Positions 7,075 to 12,474 of a stretch of DNA of 13,526 nucleotides are shown in pieces. The stretch's first letter is position 1; the number at the start of each line of letters is the position of its first letter. Under the pieces are notes generated by a model. That model had not been told where the DNA came from. It saw only the letters and a program-made list of their open reading frames with translations, and did no database searches. Source of the DNA: an uncultured Oscillospiraceae bacterium (GTDB lineage: Bacteria; Bacillota; Clostridia; Oscillospirales; Acutalibacteraceae); the NCBI GenBank assembly GCA_900552225.1, contig URYX01000028.1, positions 1 to 13,526 on the forward strand, given 5' to 3'. The position numbers and the translations under genes were made by a program.

Positions 7075-8478
7075 TTATGTCACCTCCTGCAGAGGATAGC
7101 CGGGATATTGCCCCTCCTGCTTGCTGCTGCCGAGCGTCAGGTCGGAATACAGGCTGGCGGCCAGGTTCCAGGAGGCGGCCCCGACGATGCCGTCCGGCTC
7201 CAGGCCGAACTGAGACTGGAAGGCGCGCACGGATGCCTGCGTCTGATTCCCGAACACTCCGGTCACGGGAACGGAGGGAACGGAGGGGTAGGATTCCGCA
7301 ATGCGGTTTAGAAAAATCTGCAGCTGCCGCACGCTTTCACCCTGACTGCCGAGCCGCAGCGTTTCCCCCGGAAACAGCGGCACACCGCCCTCGAGCTCCG
7401 GTGTATCGGCCACGATGCCGCGGTAGGCGCGGTTGATCTCCTGCCATGTCAGCAGATCCACCACGCCGGTCGGCGGCAGGCCGTAGGTGGTTTGGAAAGC
7501 GATGACGGCCTGCCTCGTTTTGGGGCCGAAGATGCCGTCGTTGGCGCCGAGCGGAGGAACGGTCTCGTAAAAGGCGGCAATGACATTCAGCAGATACTGC
7601 AGAGCCTGCACGCCGTCGCCGCGGCTGCCCTCCTGGAGCACCTCCGGGTATTGCAGGGAGACCTCCTCCAGAGAGAGACCCTCGGAGTCGAGCTCGGACA
7701 GGCGCTTGACCCCGGTATACAGGTAGGCGATGCGGTACCAGGTGGCTTTTCCGATGATACCGTCCTCGGTCAGGCCGAAAATGCGCTGAAAGGCACGCAC
7801 GGCATCCTCCGTTTCCTCCCCGAAGATGCCGTCCACCGGATAGATTTTTGGGATAGCGGGATAGTTGCGGGAAATCCGGTTGAGCTGAATCTGCTTGCGC
7901 AGCACCTCATTGCCTGTGTCGCCGCGCCGCAGAAGCGTGCCGGGGTAGGAGGGGGTGGGGATATCCACCGGGGCGTCGGAGACCAGGTCAATTGTATCTC
8001 CGTAATAATAGGTCAGAATTTCATAGGGGGTGTATCCCTGTTCCGCCAGGGATACCGTGCCCCATTGGGACAGTCCCCGGCAGGTAACGGTGCTGCCGTT
8101 GCAGTACTGCGCAAACAGCGGCTCGACGCTGCCCTGGCGGCGGATGTAGTTATTGAACAGCTCATCCACCAGGTCGCTGATGTTCTGAAAGACGTCCCGT
8201 CCGCGGACATAGGACTGGTCGTAGGCGGTGGAATTGGTGATGTCGAAATCGTAGCCCTGGTTGCGGTAGTGTTCCGTATAGACCCGGTTCAGCGCGAAGG
8301 AAATCTGCGCCAGAATGTTGGCACGCAGCGCATTTTCCGGCCAGGTGGGATAGATTTCGCTGGAGGCCACGTTTTTGATATAATCCGGGAAGGAGACGGT
8401 CACGTTTTCGGCGTCGGATGAGGGCGGCCCGAGATGGACGGTAATCCACTCGGGAATATTGGGTTCCTGGGCGGCCAA
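7075..8478 (-). CDS. SpoIID-like protein with three C-terminal peptidoglycan-binding repeats
   Basis: From the chosen start this protein has 467 residues. The N-terminal part (about 25-170) looks like a divergent SpoIID/LytB domain, the fold of the lytic transglycosylase that drives engulfment: FPDYIKNVASSEIYPTWPENALRAN parallels the SpoIID E-x-P-x-W-P-x-EALKAQ block, with Glu41 at the position of the catalytic glutamate, and GLSQWG (135-140) with GYTPYEILTYYYGD parallels GMSQ-G...Y-x-x-IL-x-HYY. Three PG_binding_1 repeats follow at about 183-254, 282-354 and 374-446, each with D/TG-x-FG and AFQ-x-x-GL motifs. No signal peptide or anchor is seen. The frame is open to a GTG at 8550, but the TTG at 8478 is preferred: AAAGGAGTGA (8493-8484) precedes it and the overlap with the upstream gene disappears. 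Activity is inferred only from the fold. Confidence 0.8.
   Translation of the reverse strand: MAAQEPNIPEWITVHLGPPSSDAENVTVSFPDYIKNVASSEIYPTWPENALRANILAQISFALNRVYTEHYRNQGYDFDITNSTAYDQSYVRGRDVFQNISDLVDELFNNYIRRQGSVEPLFAQYCNGSTVTCRGLSQWGTVSLAEQGYTPYEILTYYYGDTIDLVSDAPVDIPTPSYPGTLLRRGDTGNEVLRKQIQLNRISRNYPAIPKIYPVDGIFGEETEDAVRAFQRIFGLTEDGIIGKATWYRIAYLYTGVKRLSELDSEGLSLEEVSLQYPEVLQEGSRGDGVQALQYLLNVIAAFYETVPPLGANDGIFGPKTRQAVIAFQTTYGLPPTGVVDLLTWQEINRAYRGIVADTPELEGGVPLFPGETLRLGSQGESVRQLQIFLNRIAESYPSVPSVPVTGVFGNQTQASVRAFQSQFGLEPDGIVGAASWNLAASLYSDLTLGSSKQEGQYPGYPLQEVT
7080..7088 (-). promoter_or_regulatory. Full-length Shine-Dalgarno inside the upstream coding region
   Basis: AGGAGGTGA, complementary to the 16S rRNA tail over nine bases, is placed in the last codons of the SpoIID-like gene. 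It is eight bases before the GTG at 7071 and decides that start. Confidence 0.85.
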
Positions 8479-8503
8479 ATCAATCACTCCTTTCGTGGTT
8501 CGG

Positions 8504-9358
8504 TCAGCCGAGATCGGGGGCGGATTGACCGGGATTCCGGATGGTTTCACCCTGCCCGCCGGCCTCCGGCAGAGGAATCATGGCAATTTCCTGCACCGAG
8601 GTGACACCTCCGTAGACCGGAACGCATTCGTTGCGGGAGGAAAAATAGCCGGCGCGGTGGGCCAGTACGGTATAGCAGAGGTTGGGGTAGTCGGAGCCCG
8701 GCTGCAGGGTCAGCTCGCGGCGGAAGGTGGGCAGCGAAAAGACGGGAGAATAGCCGCTTTCGTCGGTTTTGGCGAGGTGCAGAAGCTCCTCATGCTCTCC
8801 GTCAACGAACAGCACCGTGATGACGGAGTCGGCCAGCGGAATTGCGCCGCGGGCCGAGGAGGTCCGCACCCGCAGATGGCCGGTGTCTGTCGGCAGCGGC
8901 CGCTCCGGGGCGGCGGGTGTGTCCGGGGACGCAGGCTCCGTCGGCGGCCTGTCCCCGAACGGCGGTGCTACCGGGGGCGCGGTATAAACAACCGGCTCCG
9001 GAGCGGGTGTTTCCTCGGCGGGGGCCGTATCGACCGGAGCGGATACGGCGGATTCCGCCGACGGAGCGGGGTGTTCCGGGTTCGGTTCCGGAGGCTGTGC
9101 GTTCGCGGGGAGAACGGCAGACGGTGCGGCATCAGCTGCCCGGACTGCGGGAGTCGAAGGCGGCGCGGCGGGCGGAGTGTCGGTGCCTGCGGTTCCCGCA
9201 GATGTCGGTGGGGCCGGTTGGACCGCGACATCGGTATGCGTTTGCACGGCGGGCTCCGGGGGTGCGGAAAGATCGGTGCGGGCCCGGCGGTAATAGCGTC
9301 TCAGCTCCTCGTTATAAGCGGCGATCTGATCGGACAGGCTGTTTTTCTGCGACGGCAT
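8504..9358 (-). CDS. Proline/alanine-rich protein with C-terminal beta-sandwich domain
   Basis: This 284-residue protein has three parts: a short charged helix-like N-terminus (1-28, SDQIAAYNEELRRYYRRAR), a long Pro/Ala/Thr-rich disordered region (about 30-158), and a C-terminal beta-rich domain (about 160-264) resembling carboxypeptidase-regulatory or Cna-B-like Ig folds, with KTDESGYSP and YGGVTSVQEIAMIPLP at its end. No signal peptide is visible. The molecular function is unknown; its place 25 bp before the SpoIID-like gene suggests a partner or scaffold in the same spore-related job. The frame extends back to 9595, but that stretch covers the tRNA promoter. The ATG at 9358, seven bases after AAAGGTGG, is clearly the better start. 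The codon bias of the linker (many GC-rich Pro/Ala codons) follows the genome. Confidence 0.75.
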   Translation of the reverse strand: MPSQKNSLSDQIAAYNEELRRYYRRARTDLSAPPEPAVQTHTDVAVQPAPPTSAGTAGTDTPPAAPPSTPAVRAADAAPSAVLPANAQPPEPNPEHPAPSAESAVSAPVDTAPAEETPAPEPVVYTAPPVAPPFGDRPPTEPASPDTPAAPERPLPTDTGHLRVRTSSARGAIPLADSVITVLFVDGEHEELLHLAKTDESGYSPVFSLPTFRRELTLQPGSDYPNLCYTVLAHRAGYFSSRNECVPVYGGVTSVQEIAMIPLPEAGGQGETIRNPGQSAPDLG

Positions 9359-9412
9359 GGTGCGTCCACCTTTCTGAAAGGAAATGGGGGAAACGGGCTG
9401 TCTTACGGGGCA

Positions 9413-9441
9413 TATGTATGCGGGAAAAGCGGCGTTCATGC
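9413..9441 (-). promoter_or_regulatory. Possible sigma-E-like promoter for the spore-cortex operon
   Basis: On the minus strand, GCATGAA (9441-9435), a 14-base spacer and CATACATA (9420-9413) resemble the sigma-E pattern kmATAtt-N14-CATACAnT, with the first four -35 bases right and one mismatch at the end of the -10. Position fits: transcription would start about 45-50 bases before the ATG at 9358. The match is partial and was found by eye, so it is tentative. Confidence 0.3.
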
Positions 9442-9523
9442 CTGACCCGGTGGGAGGGACGGAGGGGCGCTGTCCGGTTTCGGAAAAATTCGGAGAAAAA
9501 TGACCTTTTTTGGAAATACCCCC

Positions 9524-9552
9524 TTGACATCGGAGGGAGTATTGCATATAAT
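9524..9552 (+). promoter_or_regulatory. Perfect consensus sigma-A promoter for tRNA-Lys
   Basis: TTGACA (9524-9529) and TATAAT (9547-9552) are both exact consensus and are 17 bases apart. The tRNA begins at 9589, so the primary transcript would carry a short leader of about 30 bases. No other gene is close enough to use it. Confidence 0.93.
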
Positions 9553-9588
9553 ATTTAAGCGCCTGTTTGTGGGGCGATAAAAGAATAG

Positions 9589-9664
9589 GACTCATTAGCT
9601 CAGTTGGCAGAGCACCTGACTTTTAATCAGGGTGTCCGGGGTTCGAATCCCCGATGGGTCACCA
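9589..9664 (+). tRNA. tRNA-Lys (anticodon UUU)
   Basis: The 76-base cloverleaf is complete. The acceptor stem pairs gactcat (9589-9595) with atgggtc (9654-9660) with one T-G pair, followed by discriminator A9661 and an encoded CCA (9662-9664). The anticodon stem cctga/tcagg encloses loop CTTTTAA, with anticodon TTT at 9622-9624, reading AAA and AAG. The D-arm AGCTCAGTTGGCAGAGC and the T-arm GGGGTTCGAATCCCC are standard. It has its own promoter and terminator. Confidence 0.97.
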
Positions 9665-9666
9665 AG

Positions 9667-9698
9667 AATCCCGAATGTATTTGGCGTTCGGGATTTTT
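9667..9698 (+). terminator. Rho-independent terminator after tRNA-Lys
   Basis: The stem aatcccgaa (9667-9675) pairs with ttcgggatt (9687-9695), optionally extended by two more pairs inside, and ends in a five-T run (9694-9698). It begins two bases after the tRNA CCA end and should separate the tRNA from the MATE gene. Confidence 0.85.
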
Positions 9699-9753
9699 CC
9701 TTGAAAGGCAGAATGCAAAACCGCAAACATCGGACAGAGAGCAGAGGTACGGT

Positions 9754-11175
9754 ATGCTACGGAGTTTCATCGGAACCAGATCATTTTATAAACGGGTGCT
9801 GTCGCTGATGCTGCCCATTATGGTGCAGAACGGCATCACCAATCTTGTCAATATGCTGGACAACGTGATGGTCGGCCAGGTCGGAACCGTCGAGATGACG
9901 GGAGTGGCCGTGGCCAATCAGCTGATTTTTGTCTTTAATCTGTGTGTGTTCGGGGCCGTATCCGGTGCCGGCATTTTCGGTGCGCAGTTTTTCGGGAGCG
10001 GAGACCACCGGGGACTGCGGGATACCTTCCGCTTCAAGCTGGTATTCTGTACGGGACTGACCGTGTGCGGAGTGGCGCTGCTGGTGCTCTGCGGCGAGCC
10101 GCTGGTGCAGATGTATCTGCGCGGAGACGGAGAGGTGACGGATGCGGCGGCCTCGCTGCGGTATGCACTCGACTATCTGTGGATTATTCTGATCGGACTG
10201 CTGCCGGCGGCTCTTGTGCAGTGCTACGCCAGCACACTGCGCGAAACGGGGCAGACACTGGTGCCGATGTATGCCGGCCTTGCGGCGGTGCTTGTCAACC
10301 TCGGCCTCAACTATGTACTGATCTTCGGTCGCTTCGGTGCACCGGTGCTCGGGGTACAGGGGGCGGCTATCGCCACGGTAATCTCCCGCTTTGTGGAGCT
10401 TGCGGTGGTGGTGCTCTGGACGCATCGCCATACCGAGAAAAATCCGTTTATTGTGGGGGCGCTCCGCAGTCTGCATGTGCCGGGAGCACTGATCCGGCAG
10501 ATTGTGCTGAAGGGGCTGCCGCTGATGCTCAACGAGACGCTGTGGGCGCTCGGCATCGCACTCGCCAATCAGCGGTACTCGCTGCGCGGTCTGGACGTGG
10601 TGGCGGCCAACAACATTTCGCAGACCTTCTTCAACGTCTTTTCCGTAGCGTTTATGGCGGTGGGGGCCGCCATCGGCATCATCCTCGGGCAGATGCTCGG
10701 GGCGGGAGAAACCGACGGGGCACGGGATGCAGCCCGCAAGCTCATTGCGTTTTCGGTGTTTACGGGAGCCGTAATCGGGGCGGTCTACTTTATCTGTGCG
10801 CAGTGGATTCCGGATATCTACAACACGACGGAGGAGGTACGGCTGCTGGCAACCCGCCTGATGCAGATCACGGCGCTTCTGATGCCGGTGGATGCGTTTG
10901 CCCATGCGTCCTATTTTACCCTGCGCTCCGGCGGCAAAATATGGATCACGATTCTGTTCGATTCCTGCTTTGTGTGGACGGTGACGGTGACCTCATCGAC
11001 CCTTCTGACGCAGTATACGGCGCTTCCCATTCTGCCGCTGTACGCCATCTGCCAGGGACTGAATATCATCAAATGTGTTCTCGGCTATATTTTTGTGCGG
11101 CAGGGCTCCTGGGCGCACAAAATCGTTTCGGCGGAGCCGGAGGAGGACGCGGCGGCCGGGTTCGGAGAAAATTAA
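9754..11175 (+). CDS. MATE family efflux transporter
   Basis: This 473-residue integral membrane protein fits the MATE family of cation-coupled exporters, normally about 450-480 residues with twelve membrane helices in two related halves. Signature stretches are LPIMVQNGITNLVNMLDNVMVGQ in the first helix, VSGAGIFGAQFFGSGD after the second, YASTLRETGQTLVPM, and LNETLWALGIALANQ opening the second half. Substrates could be drugs, dyes or metabolites; sequence does not tell. The frame is open back through the tRNA, but the ATG at 9754 gives the proper N-terminus and has AGAGG eight bases ahead. It follows the tRNA terminator and no strong promoter was found in the 55 bases between, so it may depend on read-through or a weak promoter. 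It converges on spoVAD at a shared terminator. Confidence 0.93.
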   Translation: MLRSFIGTRSFYKRVLSLMLPIMVQNGITNLVNMLDNVMVGQVGTVEMTGVAVANQLIFVFNLCVFGAVSGAGIFGAQFFGSGDHRGLRDTFRFKLVFCTGLTVCGVALLVLCGEPLVQMYLRGDGEVTDAAASLRYALDYLWIILIGLLPAALVQCYASTLRETGQTLVPMYAGLAAVLVNLGLNYVLIFGRFGAPVLGVQGAAIATVISRFVELAVVVLWTHRHTEKNPFIVGALRSLHVPGALIRQIVLKGLPLMLNETLWALGIALANQRYSLRGLDVVAANNISQTFFNVFSVAFMAVGAAIGIILGQMLGAGETDGARDAARKLIAFSVFTGAVIGAVYFICAQWIPDIYNTTEEVRLLATRLMQITALLMPVDAFAHASYFTLRSGGKIWITILFDSCFVWTVTVTSSTLLTQYTALPILPLYAICQGLNIIKCVLGYIFVRQGSWAHKIVSAEPEEDAAAGFGEN

Positions 11176-11227
11176 AAAAGGCGGGGAATTTCCGAGGAGG
11201 CAGGGTTTCGGAAATCCCCCGCCTTTT
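11176..11227. terminator. Bidirectional terminator between the MATE gene and spoVAD
   Basis: A long stem pairs 11176-11195 with 11208-11227 (aaaaggcgggg...ttccga against tcggaaat...gcctttt), broken by a single A-C mismatch, with a 12-base loop. On the plus strand it ends in TTTT; on the minus strand it runs into TTTTTTAATTTT, so it is stronger for spoVAD. It overlaps the base right after the MATE stop codon. Confidence 0.93.
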
Positions 11228-11255
11228 GTGACGGCCGGGGTATCGGACGAAAAAT

Positions 11256-12266
11256 TTATCCCGCGGACAGATGAATCAGATGCGCAATTCCGGGGATGCT
11301 CTCGCCCTGCTGGCTGGAGGTGGTGGACATCATGGCCCCCGTTCCGATGAACAGCACCTGCTTCAGCTCGCCGCATTCCATCCGCCGCAGCAGATGACCG
11401 CACAGGACGGCGGCGGAGCAGCCGCAGCCGGAGCCGCCGGCATGCACGTCCTGCCGCTTGCGGTCGTACATCAGCAGCCCGCAGTCGGTGTAGCGGGAGC
11501 CGAGGGAGATGCCCTGCTTATCGCACAGCTCCCGGAACAGAGCGGCGCCGACGGCGGACAGGTCTCCCGTGACAATCAGGTCGTAGTCGGAGGCGTCGGT
11601 GCCGGTGTCCTGCAGAAAACGGGACAGCGTATCCGCCGCGGCGGGAGCCATCGCGGCACCCATGTTGTTGGCATCGGTGATGCCGAGGTCATTGAGCCGC
11701 CCGCCGCAGACGGCGGAGATGCGTACCCCCTTGCCGCCGAGCCCGACCACGGCGGCTCCCGAGGCGGTCGCCGTCCACTGCGCGGTCGGGGGACGCTGGC
11801 CGCCGTATTCGAGAGGGTAGCGAAACTGGCGCTCCGCCGTGCAGAAATGGGAGCTGGTCATGGCACAGCAGAGATCGGCCGCACCGCTGTCCACAAATAC
11901 GGAGGCGATGGCGAGCGTCTGCGCCATGGTGGAGCAGGCGCCGAACTGGCCGAAATAGGGAATGCCGAATTCCCGCAGCCCGAAGGTGGAGGCGATGCAC
12001 TGATTGAGCAGGTCGCCGGCAAAGATATAGTGCAGCTGTGACGGCGCGAAGCCGGCCTTATCCAGGGCGCGGGTGAAGGCCTCACGGCACAGGGCACTTT
12101 CCGCCTTTTCCCAGGTTTTTTCTCCGAGCGTGGTATCCTCAAAAATAGCGTCAAATTCGCTGCGGAGAGGGCCGTCGCCCTCCTTTTTGCCGACGACGGC
12201 CGCGTGGCCCAGGATGGTGGGACGGCTGGACAGCAGCACCGTCGCGATCCCTTTGCGTTCCGGCAT
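11256..12266 (-). CDS. spoVAD: Stage V sporulation protein AD
   Basis: SpoVAD is a thiolase-fold protein of the SpoVA complex that binds dipicolinic acid (DPA) and supports its movement into the forespore and its release at germination. The 336 residues match the normal family length and cover the whole protein. Family blocks are very clear: KEGDGPLRSEFD, FAGDLLNQCIAS, FGACSTMAQT, TSSHFCTAERQFRYPLEYGGQRP, LGITDANNMGAAMAPAAADT, LIVTGDLSAVG, DCGLLMYD and HAGGSGCGCSAAV. The ATG is fixed by AAAGGAGG (12282-12275) eight bases ahead, which overlaps the spoVAC stop codon, so the two were translationally coupled. Their upstream promoter is now separated by foreign DNA. No spoVAE follows; a strong terminator lies 28 bp after the stop. 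Confidence 0.97.
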   Translation of the reverse strand: MPERKGIATVLLSSRPTILGHAAVVGKKEGDGPLRSEFDAIFEDTTLGEKTWEKAESALCREAFTRALDKAGFAPSQLHYIFAGDLLNQCIASTFGLREFGIPYFGQFGACSTMAQTLAIASVFVDSGAADLCCAMTSSHFCTAERQFRYPLEYGGQRPPTAQWTATASGAAVVGLGGKGVRISAVCGGRLNDLGITDANNMGAAMAPAAADTLSRFLQDTGTDASDYDLIVTGDLSAVGAALFRELCDKQGISLGSRYTDCGLLMYDRKRQDVHAGGSGCGCSAAVLCGHLLRRMECGELKQVLFIGTGAMMSTTSSQQGESIPGIAHLIHLSAG

Positions 12267-12280
12267 GGCAGTTTCCTCCT

Positions 12281-12403
12281 TTACAGCAGCTGCAGAAGGC
12301 AGAGCACGATTCCGTAGATGACCGATGCGGTGATGCCGTAGACCAGCACGGGGCCCGCGATGGTGAACATTTTGGCTCCCAGCCCGAGAATCAGGCCCTC
12401 TGC
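12281..12403 (-). pseudogene. spoVAC: 3' remnant of spoVAC, interrupted by a mobile element
   Basis: The last 40 codons match the C-terminus of SpoVAC, the membrane channel subunit of the SpoVA DPA-transport complex: AEGLILGLGAKMFTIAGPVLVYG parallels SEGLVLGVATNMFKLAGSVIVFG in Bacillus subtilis, ending 14 bp before spoVAD as in a normal spoVAC-spoVAD pair. A whole SpoVAC is about 150 residues, so roughly three quarters is missing. Upstream of the AEG codons the sequence becomes AT-rich and stops resembling SpoVAC, and a serine recombinase gene begins 71 bp further on. The tail itself has no frameshift or stop, so the gene would be whole if the element were removed. The same frame is open back to an ATG at 12499 inside the recombinase end, but that is chance. 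Confidence 0.85.
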
Positions 12404-12474
12404 TTGTGTCAAGTAAACCCTAAAAGATTTTTTTATTTTCCTGTCGAAATTCGGCAGGAATTCTTTTTTCCATA
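12404..12474 (-). other. Putative element end / attachment-site region
   Basis: These 71 bases lie between the recombinase stop and the surviving spoVAC tail. They are AT-rich, unlike the host DNA, and contain a 23-base near-perfect dyad (12438-12460). Large serine recombinases usually have their attachment site right beside the gene, so a hybrid att site (attL or attR) is expected here, with the crossover near 12400-12415 where SpoVAC similarity begins. The exact core cannot be fixed from one end. Confidence 0.55.
12438..12460. repeat. Inverted repeat beside the recombinase gene
   Basis: ttcctgtcgaa (12438-12448) and ttcggcaggaa (12450-12460) form an 11-base dyad around a single central A, with one G-T pair. 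T-rich sequence follows on the plus strand (ttcttttttc), so it could end transcription running into the element from spoVAC, or form part of a recombinase binding site. In the recombinase direction A-rich sequence follows, so it is not a normal terminator for that gene. Confidence 0.7.

Noticed and set aside
9604..9753. N-terminal extension of the MATE protein back into the tRNA
   Set aside because: It would translate the tRNA and its terminator; the ATG at 9754 has a ribosome site and gives the normal family N-terminus.
12407..12412. TTGACA on the minus strand at the element/spoVAC junction, as a -35 box driving spoVAD
   Set aside because: At 16-18 bases downstream there is no sequence resembling TATAAT (the 17-spaced hexamer is TCTCGG).
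12438..12460. The dyad as terminator of the recombinase gene
   Set aside because: In the recombinase direction it is followed by A-rich, not T-rich, sequence; the T tract is on the plus-strand side.
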